From JBGPLJ01 sp035644395 (GTDB lineage: Bacteria; Pseudomonadota; Gammaproteobacteria; Steroidobacterales; Steroidobacteraceae), in contig DASQOR010000031.1 in the NCBI GenBank assembly GCA_035644395.1, forward strand, positions 1-64,000: a DNA stretch of 64,000 bases. Reading direction: 5' to 3'. Below are positions 1 to 8,730 of this stretch, one piece after another. Below the pieces are notes generated by a model. The model made no database searches. It saw only the letters and a list, made by a program, of their open reading frames with translations, and was not told the DNA's origin. Position 1 is the stretch's first letter, and each line of letters starts with the position of its first letter. The position numbers were made by a program, and so were the translations under genes.

Positions 1-273
1 GAGCGCGCCAGCGGCGCCGGCTTTGTCTGGGACAACGATCGCGTTGCGAGCCGGCCGGCATACACCACGACGGTCATGCCCGCCTCGACACTCGCCTGCG
101 GCAGCTGGACCGATGCGATGGTTGTGCTCTACGGCGGTGGCGTCGAAATCAGCATCGATGCCGACGACAGCGGTATCTTCAAGTCGGGTGTCGTGCAGGT
201 GTGCTGCGCCGTGACTCTCGATATCGCGATCGCTCATCCGGCCGCGTTCTGCGTCGCAAGCTCGATCACTTGA
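1..273 (+). pseudogene. HK97-family phage major capsid protein, C-terminal fragment (open at window edge)
   Basis: An open frame runs from the first base to a TGA at 271-273 (90 codons). The reading resembles the C-terminal end of HK97-fold major capsid proteins: a short segment ending in MPAST, then SWTDAMVVLYGGGVEI, then a closing strand with VTLDIAIAHPAAF. In that family this is the P-domain and A-domain end that packs in the capsid shell. The 5' part lies outside the window, so it may be an intact gene cut by the window or a prophage remnant. It stops 5 bp before the 3' end of a tRNA-Ala gene, a common phage attachment site. Family assignment is by recognition of the pattern only. Confidence 0.6.
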
Positions 274-278
274 GGAGT

Positions 279-354
279 TGGTGGAGCCAGCCGGGATCGA
301 ACCGGCGACCTCCTGCATGCCATGCAGGCGCTCTCCCAGCTGAGCTATGGCCCC
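279..354 (-). tRNA. tRNA-Ala (anticodon GGC)
   Basis: The minus strand folds as a 76-nt tRNA: acceptor GGGGCCA paired with TGGCTCC, D-arm GCTC/GAGC, anticodon stem CCTGC/GCAGG with loop ATGGCAT (anticodon GGC, reading GCC Ala codons), T-arm GCCGG TTCGATC CCGGC and an encoded CCA at 279-281. Its 3' end faces the phage capsid fragment. Confidence 0.95.
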
Positions 355-383
355 ACGAAATCGGTCCTGCCGAGAGGGCGGCG

Positions 384-412
384 ACTCTACGAGACACCCC
401 CGGTACTGTCAA
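384..412 (-). promoter_or_regulatory. sigma-70 promoter of tRNA-Ala
   Basis: On the minus strand a perfect -35 TTGACA (407-412) is followed after exactly 17 bp by TAGAGT (384-389) as -10, about 30 bp upstream of the mature tRNA 5' end at 354. Confidence 0.7.
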
Positions 413-531
413 GAAAATGAAGGGTTTAGCGCGTTTTCGGCGCGCCGCTGAGCTGATTTCGCTCCGCTTTACGCATACAAGCGTAAGGGCCGGTCTTTCG
501 ACCGCTGGCCAAGTGCGTAAAGGCGGGAAAA

Positions 532-3500
532 ATGAATATGCGAACGATGAAGAACGCGGCGGCACTAGTGGCTAGCTGCGCATTGCTGTTGCTCGCGGCT
601 TGCGACAAACATTCCAACGATGGCTCGGTCGACGAGCCCGCGACCATTGTCAGCGTCGCAGTGACCCCCACGACGGCCAGCGTCGCGATCGGCGCGACCG
701 TAACGTTCCAGGCCCAGGCCTACGCGGCCAGCAATGTCGCAGTCAGCAGCACCGTCACCTGGGCATCGTCCGATACATCGAAGGCGACGGTCGACGGTGC
801 GGGCGTTGTTACTGGAGTTGCCGCAGGCACCGTGACCATCACCGCCTCCTCGGGATCCATCCAGAGCAATGCAGCGGCATTGACCGTCACGGATCCCGCG
901 CTCCACCTCACCTCCATATCCGTCTCACTCGCGAGCGCCAGCATCGCGGTCGGTGAAACGGACAGCGTGACGGCCGTCGCGATGGACCAGTTCGGCGCCG
1001 CTATGCCCGGCGTCACTTTCACATGGAACTCTTCCGATCCCGCCATCGCGACCGTCACGGATGGAATTGCAACCGGCGTCGCGGCGGGAACCACCGACAT
1101 CACGGCCTCAAGCGGTGGCGTGACGAGCAATGCGGCAACACTCACCGTTACCGCGGTCGTGGGGCAAAGTCTGAAGCTACTGCCAGCTCGTCTGAAATTG
1201 ACGGTTGGTGATCCCGGACGATTGCTGGTCATGCACGCGCAGGGTGAAGTGACGTGGTCGACGAGCAATGCCGCCGTATTGACGGTCGATGACCAGGGTC
1301 AATTGCAGGCTTTGGCCAAGGGCAGCGCCGTGATCACCGCAACGTCCGGTTTGGGCATCGCGTCATCGACGATCACGGTGTATCAAACGACGGGCGTGAA
1401 TCCCGATCCCACCAGCGATGCCCTCATCGCCTCGGCACTGGCACAAGGCACAATCACCGCGGACGAGGCGCTGACGTATCGCGTGTTCGCTTTCTTCAGC
1501 GATGACCGTTTGCCGGCGGCCTTTGACGGAGCGCCAAGTACGGTGCCCGATCACCTGCTGCTCCGCGAGTTGTCGGGCCGCATGCCGGCGCTGTCGCAGG
1601 CAACACAGGATCTACTGATGCCGTTTCTGATTCCCCCCGTCTATCAGGAAAGCTGGCTCGCACAACAGGCTGGATCGAAACCGGCTTCAGCGGCGCGGTT
1701 CGCGGGGCCCGCCCAGCCGAACGACGTGACGATCAACTGCTTCATCCCTCAGCTGGGCATTCCACCGGTCACGACCGCGCATTTCAACATCTACCCTTCG
1801 TCCAGGGACACCTTCCTGCAGGGCGACGACGACCAGCCCACCACCGAAACCGTCTCCGCCTTCATTGCATCCGTGATCGAGGAGGTCTATCAGTCCGAGA
1901 CCGTGCTGTTCACGCGAATTCCGCTTTCCGATGCCGCCGAGCCCTGCAATGGTGGGAATGGAAAAGTCGACATCTACGTCGCTCCGATCTTCGGCAACCG
2001 AGCCAAGGGCGTCACTTACGCCTACCCGGGCCGCTGCGAGGACGTACCGGCGTACATCTTGCTCAACGAGAATGAGATATTCGGCGACCTCGGTGTCGCA
2101 CGCAGCGTTCCGCTCGCGACGAAGAAGAAGGAATGGAAGAGCAATATTGCGCATGAGTTCCTGCACGTGCTGCAGTTCGGCATGAATCGGCAGGCGAGCT
2201 GCGCCGACTACAAGTGGTTCGATGAAGCGACAGCCCAGTGGGTGATGGACCATGTGGAACCGGACACCAATCTCGAGGATGGCGGCAGGTCGCTCAGCAG
2301 CCCACCAGGCTTTCTGCGCGCCAATAAATTCTTTGCCAACTACCTTTACAACGACCATCGGGTTTCCATCGAGAAGGCCTCGCCCGAATCAAACCCGGAG
2401 TTGAACGGCTACGGCGACTATCTGTTCTTCCAGTTCCTCGCGCGTACCCACACGCCCGACATCATCTCCGACATCTACGACGCGACAGAAACCGGTGACA
2501 GCATCGAGGCCATCGCCTCGGCGCTCGATTCGAAGGCTGGCGGCATGAAGACCGTGTGGCCGGCGTTCGCGAAGACGCTCTGGAACGATGGCGTCAACCA
2601 CCTGCTGGACGACTGGACCCGCCTGGACAACTACGATTTCGGCCTTTCGACCATCTACTCGCCGAGCGACGTGAATCGGCAGGTCGTCGCATCGACCAAG
2701 CTCAAGCCCCTCGAGATCGACCAGAAGGGCAAGCCCGACGAGATCTTTACTCTCCTCGACAATGCTCTAGGTGGAAGCACCAGCGGTGACTACGAGATTC
2801 AACCGCGCAGCATCATCTACGAGCAGCTGAAATTCACCGATCCGACGGTACGCACCGCCATCTTCACGAACCCGATCGCAGGCGATCCTGACAACCAGTA
2901 CATGAAGGTGTGGGTCGTCAGAAAGGTCGGCGGCGTCTGGAAGGCACCGGAGGATTGGACGGAGGAGCCGATCAAGGCGTTCTGCTTCGACAAGAACGAT
3001 GAGCGCCTCGATGAGTTGCTCGTCATCGTGAGCAATAGTGAAGCGAACCGCAACGTCGAAGTGCCCTACCGTATTTCACTGCGAGCACCGATGCAGATCG
3101 CCACCACCAATGTTGGTTGCTGGCATTGGCACGGCACGGCGAGTGTCACCACGCATCAGGTCGACGGGCCCGTTGCGGTTGCCAGCGCCACGGTCGATTA
3201 CTACCAGGCGCCATCGCCCTTCTTGCCCGATGCAGGGCTCAGTCTTGGCTACCTGCTGTTCGGATCCGGCAGTGGCACGGCGAGCTACAGCATCGAGGGG
3301 TTCGACACAGCGCTCGGCTGCTCCGTCTCGGCTGTTGCGAACGCGGCGATCATTCCGCGCCAGAATGGCCCAGTCGTCGACTTTGACAGCACGATCATCG
3401 TGAACTTCGGGCTGCCAGATCCGCTCCATCGTGCAGTCATCGGCAACGGCCGGACACTGATGACAGCCGTCCCCGTGACCTTCACCTGCAATGGCCAAAC

Positions 3501-3675
3501 GGAAGTCGACCTGGCGGACCAGGATGTGCAATGGCTCGAGATGTATCAACCGCCGGAACTCGACGCTCCGACGATCGGCGACGATGGCCTGAGCTTCACT
3601 GGCGGCTGGGGGTGGACCGACGAGGAAGGTCACCACGACGCCCTGTGGGATCTGCACGCGACGCCTGAGCAGTAG
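532..3675 (+). CDS. Large lipoprotein with Big2 (Ig-like) repeats and a zinc-metallopeptidase-like domain
   Basis: 1047 aa. The N-terminus is a lipoprotein signal (hydrophobic stretch ending LLLLAAC, Cys about residue 24), so the product is probably anchored to the outer membrane. Residues about 38-285 hold three bacterial Ig-like Big2 repeats with the usual V-x-V-T/S-P...G-T/V-A pattern. The rest is globular and carries HEFLH at 541-545 followed by WFDEATAQW with Glu565, the spacing of a gluzincin-type zinc site (two His plus a downstream Glu). This suggests an exported metalloprotease; substrate unknown. It is a single gene, convergent with the kinase gene downstream. The C-terminal 450 residues were not recognised. 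Catalytic activity is inferred from the motif alone. Confidence 0.65.
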   Translation: MNMRTMKNAAALVASCALLLLAACDKHSNDGSVDEPATIVSVAVTPTTASVAIGATVTFQAQAYAASNVAVSSTVTWASSDTSKATVDGAGVVTGVAAGTVTITASSGSIQSNAAALTVTDPALHLTSISVSLASASIAVGETDSVTAVAMDQFGAAMPGVTFTWNSSDPAIATVTDGIATGVAAGTTDITASSGGVTSNAATLTVTAVVGQSLKLLPARLKLTVGDPGRLLVMHAQGEVTWSTSNAAVLTVDDQGQLQALAKGSAVITATSGLGIASSTITVYQTTGVNPDPTSDALIASALAQGTITADEALTYRVFAFFSDDRLPAAFDGAPSTVPDHLLLRELSGRMPALSQATQDLLMPFLIPPVYQESWLAQQAGSKPASAARFAGPAQPNDVTINCFIPQLGIPPVTTAHFNIYPSSRDTFLQGDDDQPTTETVSAFIASVIEEVYQSETVLFTRIPLSDAAEPCNGGNGKVDIYVAPIFGNRAKGVTYAYPGRCEDVPAYILLNENEIFGDLGVARSVPLATKKKEWKSNIAHEFLHVLQFGMNRQASCADYKWFDEATAQWVMDHVEPDTNLEDGGRSLSSPPGFLRANKFFANYLYNDHRVSIEKASPESNPELNGYGDYLFFQFLARTHTPDIISDIYDATETGDSIEAIASALDSKAGGMKTVWPAFAKTLWNDGVNHLLDDWTRLDNYDFGLSTIYSPSDVNRQVVASTKLKPLEIDQKGKPDEIFTLLDNALGGSTSGDYEIQPRSIIYEQLKFTDPTVRTAIFTNPIAGDPDNQYMKVWVVRKVGGVWKAPEDWTEEPIKAFCFDKNDERLDELLVIVSNSEANRNVEVPYRISLRAPMQIATTNVGCWHWHGTASVTTHQVDGPVAVASATVDYYQAPSPFLPDAGLSLGYLLFGSGSGTASYSIEGFDTALGCSVSAVANAAIIPRQNGPVVDFDSTIIVNFGLPDPLHRAVIGNGRTLMTAVPVTFTCNGQTEVDLADQDVQWLEMYQPPELDAPTIGDDGLSFTGGWGWTDEEGHHDALWDLHATPEQ

Positions 3676-3699
3676 GCCTGGGCAGTAAGCAATCTGGAT

Positions 3700-6219
3700 T
3701 CAGGTCGAACCGCGCGCTGCCGACTTGGCGAGTTCAAGTTTGCAGCGCGCGAGGCCGGCGATGGCCTCGTCGAGATAGGCGACGTCCTCCGTTTGCAGGA
3801 CACCCCTTTGCTTCAGGACCAGGTAGCTGGCGCGGCTTTTCTCATAGCGCGCCTGCGCGTTCGGCCAGTCGCCGACGGCGGCATACGCATGCGCCAGGCG
3901 TACGCCGATGGTCGCCTCGCCCGCCTGATAGAAAGCATTCGACTCGCGTCCCGGCAAAGACTCCGCCAGCGCCATCGCCGACCTCAGGATGCTCAATGCC
4001 TCCGCGTTCTTGCCCTCGATCCGCAATGCATTCGCAAGGTTGTTCATGACCTGCGCGTTGTCGTAGCGAATCTCGACGTTTTGCGGATCTCTCGCGATCA
4101 TGGCGTCGAATACCTGCTGCGCCCGCGTGTATTCCTCGACGGCGGCCGGGACGTCATGCAGCTCCATCAAGGCCTCGCCGACACCGTTGTGGTCGACACC
4201 GACCATGGCCTGTGCAACCGCATCATTGACGTCTGCCGCGGCAAGCTGCATGGCCACCTCGAGCGCCTTTCGGTGCAAGTCGAGTGCACGCTGCCGGTCG
4301 GCATCGCTGACGGCCGCAATTCCAATCCGTGACGCCTCGCGATCGTACATGACCGAAAGCGTGCGCCGGGCCGCCCGGTCGGACGGGAGCAGTCGAACCA
4401 CGGCTTCCTGCGTGTTGATGGCCTTGACACAGGTGTCCGCACTCGCGCGCGCGTCTCCTACAAACGTGAGGATCTTGCATCGATCCCCATGGGCGGCGGC
4501 GAGCGCCGAAAGAGCGGCCGCATCGCCGGCTTTCTTTTCCACCAGGGTTTGCGCCAGCGCGGTCGCCTTCTCGGTCGCGATCGAAGCCGCCGCCGGGTCT
4601 CCGTGTATGTAAGAAGCGGTACCCAACTTGCGGTACGCGCGCGATAGCTCGGCCATCACGTCAGTATTGGCCGGATCGGCGCCGGACAGGCGCTCCAGCA
4701 GCGCGACCGCCTTGCCGTAACTCTGAAGGGCGGCTCCCACATCGCCCAGGTTCTGGCGCCCAAATTCTCCCTGGATGTCACCGATCTTCACGTAAGCGGT
4801 CGCCAGCTCTTCGTGGAGCCGGGCGTCTCCGGCCGACTCGCTCGACAACTCATCGAGGTATTGCAACGCGTTGCGGACGAGCAATTGCCGCGCGGCTGTC
4901 GACCCCGGCAGTTCCGCAATCGCATCGTGCAGCTCGAACATGAAGGAGTTGGCGAGTTTGCGCACGCTCGCGAAGTGGCGCTCCGCCCTCGCCGTCTCGG
5001 CGCGCGCGATGCGGGCCTGCCAAAGCGTCGCCGTCAGGCCGCCGAGCAGCGAGAGAAACAGGAGCACCCCGGCCGCAACCGCAATCTTGTTGCGCAGGAT
5101 GAATTTGCCGGCGCGATAGGCGAACTGGTCGCCGCGCGCGAGGATCGGCAATCCTTCGAGGTAGCGGCGCAGGTCCTCCGAGAATTGCTCGACCGATGCA
5201 TAGCGGCGGGCCGGTTCCTTCCGCAGCGCCTTCAACGTGATGTTGTCAAGGTCGCCGCGCAGTTCGACGCTCGTCTGCTTCGCGACGCTCGGACGATCGG
5301 GCTCGGTGTCGCAGACATCGCGGATGATTTCGTGCGGCAGCGTCCCCGTCGAGCGGTACGGACTGCGCCCCGTCAGCAGTCGGTACAAGACGACCCCGAG
5401 GGAGTAGACATCGCTCGCGGTGCTTGTGGCTTCGCCCCGCACCTGCTCAGGGCTCGCAAATTCCGGCGTCAGGGCGCGCATCAGGGTCACGGTGCGCTCC
5501 TCGCCTTCCATCCTCGGCGCGAGACTCAGCAGCTTCGCGACGCCAAAATCAAGGAGCTTCACGGTGCCGTCCGCCGTTACCAGGATGTTGCCGGGCTTCA
5601 AGTCGCAGTGGATCACGAGCTGCTGGTGGGCATAGCTCACGGCCGCGCACACATCGCGAAAGAGCGATACGCGACTGCGGACCGACAATCGAAGGCGTTC
5701 GCAGTACTGATCGATCCGCTCGCCCTCGATCAGCTCCATCACGAGATACGGCAGGCCGCCTTCGGTCGCACCGCCATCGAGCAGCCGCGCGATGTTCGGG
5801 TGAACGAGCGTGGCGAGGATCTGCCGCTCGCCTTTGAATCGCGCCAGCACCTGTTGCGTGTCGTAACCGCCCCGCACGAGCTTGATCGCCACCTGCTGCC
5901 GGAACTGATCATCGGCGCGCACGGCTTTGTAGACCTCGCCCATGCCGCCGGCGCCGATGAGCTCGACGAGTTCGTAGGGCCCAATCCGCCGACCGATCCA
6001 TTGCGTCCCGGGCGCATCGGCACCGAGCGCCGAAGCGGTCGCGGGCTGATCCAGAAACGGCCCGGGCTGATGGTGAGCATCGAGCAGCGACTGAAGATCC
6101 GTTCGCAAGGCGGCGTCACCGGCGCATTCGCGATCGAGAAGTGCGGCCTGTTCGACGCGCGGCAGGTCGAGCGCCACGTAGAAAAGTTCCTTGATCTGCA
6201 ACCAGCGCTCCGGCGTCAT
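3700..6219 (-). CDS. Membrane Ser/Thr protein kinase with C-terminal TPR region
   Basis: 839 aa. Residues about 82-355 form a Hanks-type kinase: glycine loop GAGGMGEVY (89-97), ATP-anchoring Lys113 in VAIK, catalytic HCDLKPGN (Asp206), DFG at 224-226 and an APE-equivalent TPEFASPEQ. One membrane span lies at about 379-401, so the kinase is cytoplasmic and the long helical C-terminal part (TPR-like repeats) is periplasmic or a sensor scaffold. The gene starts 10 bp after the ECF sigma gene stop. ECF sigma/PknB-type pairs such as V. parahaemolyticus EcfP-PknT and Xanthomonas EcfK-PknS are known, where the kinase activates the sigma factor by phosphorylation; the same role here is inference from adjacency. 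Confidence 0.85.
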   Translation of the reverse strand: MTPERWLQIKELFYVALDLPRVEQAALLDRECAGDAALRTDLQSLLDAHHQPGPFLDQPATASALGADAPGTQWIGRRIGPYELVELIGAGGMGEVYKAVRADDQFRQQVAIKLVRGGYDTQQVLARFKGERQILATLVHPNIARLLDGGATEGGLPYLVMELIEGERIDQYCERLRLSVRSRVSLFRDVCAAVSYAHQQLVIHCDLKPGNILVTADGTVKLLDFGVAKLLSLAPRMEGEERTVTLMRALTPEFASPEQVRGEATSTASDVYSLGVVLYRLLTGRSPYRSTGTLPHEIIRDVCDTEPDRPSVAKQTSVELRGDLDNITLKALRKEPARRYASVEQFSEDLRRYLEGLPILARGDQFAYRAGKFILRNKIAVAAGVLLFLSLLGGLTATLWQARIARAETARAERHFASVRKLANSFMFELHDAIAELPGSTAARQLLVRNALQYLDELSSESAGDARLHEELATAYVKIGDIQGEFGRQNLGDVGAALQSYGKAVALLERLSGADPANTDVMAELSRAYRKLGTASYIHGDPAAASIATEKATALAQTLVEKKAGDAAALSALAAAHGDRCKILTFVGDARASADTCVKAINTQEAVVRLLPSDRAARRTLSVMYDREASRIGIAAVSDADRQRALDLHRKALEVAMQLAAADVNDAVAQAMVGVDHNGVGEALMELHDVPAAVEEYTRAQQVFDAMIARDPQNVEIRYDNAQVMNNLANALRIEGKNAEALSILRSAMALAESLPGRESNAFYQAGEATIGVRLAHAYAAVGDWPNAQARYEKSRASYLVLKQRGVLQTEDVAYLDEAIAGLARCKLELAKSAARGST

Positions 6220-6229
6220 GCAAACGTTC

Positions 6230-6847
6230 TCAGGCGAGTTCGCGGCGGAGCCACGCCCGCGCGATCGCCCACTCGCGCTTGACCGTCGCCTCGGAGATTC
6301 CGAGCACGGGGGCGATTTCTTCGATGGTCAGGCCGCCAAAGAAGCGCAGCTCCACGATCCGGCTCTGGCGGGGATCGATCGCTTCGAAGCGAGTCAAGGC
6401 CTCGTCGATGGCAACGAGATCGACGGCCGGATCTGCGGCCACGGCCAACGCGTCGCCCAGCCTCGCCCGGCAGTCACCCGTATCGTCGGCAAATGCAGCG
6501 GCGGTCTCGTCGAGACTCACGGCTTTGCTGCCGGAGCCGCGCTTCGATGCCTTCTGCCCGCGCGCATGATCGACAAGGATGCGGCGCATGAGCGTCGAAG
6601 CCAACGCCAGGAAATGGCCGCGGCTCTGCCATTCGATCTGCTTCTGGTTCACGAGGCGCAGAAAGGCTTCGTTGGCGAGAGCCGTGCGTTGCAGAGTGTG
6701 ATCGGACCTTTCGCGGCGCAGGTGCGCTTGCGCGAGGCGCCGCAGCTCTTCGTAGACAAGCGGCATCAATTCGCCGAGAGCCGCATGACTGCCGCCGCTC
6801 CATTCGTGAAGGAGCTGGGTCACGCGGCTGTCGACGGGCTCGCTCAT
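6230..6847 (-). CDS. ECF-family sigma factor (kinase-linked type, TIGR02999-like)
   Basis: 205 aa with sigma region 2 (about 30-95, including LRRLAQAHLRRERSDHTLQ and LASTLMRRILVDHARGQKA) and a region 4 helix-turn-helix (about 150-200, FFGGLTIEEIAPVLGISEAT). This resembles the ECF subfamily that travels with Ser/Thr kinases. Its ATG overlaps the kup stop as TGATG, and the kinase gene follows 10 bp downstream, so the three are probably translated from one message. No anti-sigma gene is adjacent, which fits control by the neighbouring kinase. Target promoters are unknown. Confidence 0.85.
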   Translation of the reverse strand: MSEPVDSRVTQLLHEWSGGSHAALGELMPLVYEELRRLAQAHLRRERSDHTLQRTALANEAFLRLVNQKQIEWQSRGHFLALASTLMRRILVDHARGQKASKRGSGSKAVSLDETAAAFADDTGDCRARLGDALAVAADPAVDLVAIDEALTRFEAIDPRQSRIVELRFFGGLTIEEIAPVLGISEATVKREWAIARAWLRRELA

Positions 6848-8730
6848 CAGATCTGGACCTGGCCGCCGATTTCCACGATGCGTTCGGGCGGAATGCTGAA
6901 GTGCGCGCCCGCGAATTCCGCATTTCGCGCGAGGATCAGGAATAAGTACTTGCGCCAGGTCGCAAGCCCCCGCCGCCCACCCGCGACGATGTCATCGCGG
7001 GCAAGGAAGAACGTGGCGTCGTGGGTCCTGACCGGCAAGCCGCAGCGTTCGGCGTCGCGCAGGAGCCGCGGGACCTGCGGCTGCTCCATGAAGCCGACCT
7101 TGACGACGACGCGCCACAGGCCCTTGCCGACTTCCGACACCGTACAGCGCACGCCGCGGCCGACGCGCGGCACACGCTGCGTCTGCACGCTCAGGAGAAT
7201 GGTCTTCTCGTGCACCACGCCGTTGTGCTGGAGATTGCGAGCCAGCGTTCGAGGAATGCCGGCGGTGTCATTCGTCAGGAAGACGGCGACGCCCGGCACT
7301 CGCGCGGGCTTGTCGCGCTCAATCTGCGCCAGAAACTGCGGCACGGTCCGGCCCTGACGATGCATGAGGTCGGTCACGATCACCCGGCCGCGCGTCCAGG
7401 TGCGCATGACGATGAACACGAAGGCACCGGCGATCAATGGATACCAGCCGCCCGCCGGGATCTTGGTGATGTTCGAGAGGAAATAGACGACGTCCACGGT
7501 ACCGAGCGGGATGAGGCAGTAAAGAAGGAGGCGATCCGCCCGCTCCTCGCGGCCGGTCAGGAGCGTCACGAGGAGCAGTGTCTCGATCACCATCGTGCTC
7601 GCGACGGCGATGCCATAGGCATTCGCGAGATTGTTCGACGACCGGAAAAAGAGGACGAGCGCAATGGTCGCCGCGCACAGCACCCAGTTCACCGACGGCA
7701 CATAGACCTGCCCCATCGCCTCCGCGGACGAATGCACGATGCGAACCCGCGGCAGCAGGCCGAGCTGCAGGGCCTGGTGCGACATCGAGAAGACGCCGGA
7801 GATCACAGCCTGCGACGCGATGATCGCGGCGGCTGTCGCGAGCAGCACGAGCGGCACCAGGAACCAGGACGGCGCAAGATGAAAAAACGGGTTGTCGAGC
7901 GCCGTGGGCGTCGTGAGCAGCATCCCGCCCTGTCCGAAATAGTTGAGGAGGAGCGCCGGCCACACGAGCAGGAACCAGGCATAGCGAATCGGCTTGGCGC
8001 CGAAATGGCCGAGGTCCGCGTACAGGGCCTCGCCGCCCGTCACCGCGAGGAACACCGACCCGATCACGAGGAGCGACGTGGCGCTGTGCGTCCGGAGGAA
8101 TTCGATCGCGAACACCGGATTGACGGCGACCAGCACCGCCGGATGCTGGATGATCCCGAAGACACCGAGCGCCCCGAGCACAACGAACCACAATGACATC
8201 ACGGGGCCGAAGAGCCCCCCGATCTGGCCGGTGCCCCGCCGCTGGAGTGAAAAGAGGATGAGCAGCGCAACGATCGTGAGCGGCATCACCGCGTGCCTGA
8301 AGACCGGCGTCACGACCTCGAGGCCTTCGACCGCGCTCAGCACGGTGACCGCGGGGGTGATGGACCCGTCACCATAGAAAAGCGCGCAGCCGGCGAGCCC
8401 GAGAATCGCAACGAGCACCGGGGCGGTCAACGGCCGTTCGGAACTCACGAGCGCGGTGAGCGCGAGCACGCCGCCTTCGCCGCGGTTGTCGGACCGAAGC
8501 ACGATCGCCATGTATTTCGCGCTGATCGTGAGCGCAAGCGCCCAGAAGATGAGCGACAGCACGCCATAGACCGTGACGGGATCGACTTCGGAAGTGCCGC
8601 CCGCAGTCAGGCATGCACGCATCGCGTAGAGCGGGCTCGTGCCGATGTCGCCGAACACGACACCGACGGCCGCAATTACCAGCCGGCGATGAAAGACCGG
8701 CTGCTCGTGCAGGGGTTCGAGCGCGGACAT
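6847..8730 (-). CDS. kup: KUP-family potassium:proton symporter
   Basis: 627 aa, the usual length for Kup. The first transmembrane segment carries the family signature GVVFGDIGTSPLYA (about 23-36), followed by roughly twelve hydrophobic spans and a soluble C-terminal domain (from about residue 440). The product brings K+ into the cytoplasm with H+. The ATG at 8728-8730 begins at the base after the gltX TAA, so translation is probably coupled to gltX. The 3' end overlaps the ECF sigma start. Confidence 0.92.
   Translation of the reverse strand: MSALEPLHEQPVFHRRLVIAAVGVVFGDIGTSPLYAMRACLTAGGTSEVDPVTVYGVLSLIFWALALTISAKYMAIVLRSDNRGEGGVLALTALVSSERPLTAPVLVAILGLAGCALFYGDGSITPAVTVLSAVEGLEVVTPVFRHAVMPLTIVALLILFSLQRRGTGQIGGLFGPVMSLWFVVLGALGVFGIIQHPAVLVAVNPVFAIEFLRTHSATSLLVIGSVFLAVTGGEALYADLGHFGAKPIRYAWFLLVWPALLLNYFGQGGMLLTTPTALDNPFFHLAPSWFLVPLVLLATAAAIIASQAVISGVFSMSHQALQLGLLPRVRIVHSSAEAMGQVYVPSVNWVLCAATIALVLFFRSSNNLANAYGIAVASTMVIETLLLVTLLTGREERADRLLLYCLIPLGTVDVVYFLSNITKIPAGGWYPLIAGAFVFIVMRTWTRGRVIVTDLMHRQGRTVPQFLAQIERDKPARVPGVAVFLTNDTAGIPRTLARNLQHNGVVHEKTILLSVQTQRVPRVGRGVRCTVSEVGKGLWRVVVKVGFMEQPQVPRLLRDAERCGLPVRTHDATFFLARDDIVAGGRRGLATWRKYLFLILARNAEFAGAHFSIPPERIVEIGGQVQI

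Noticed and set aside
4813..6282. 489-codon plus-strand frame
   Set aside because: Antisense to the Ser/Thr kinase gene; no domain pattern of its own.
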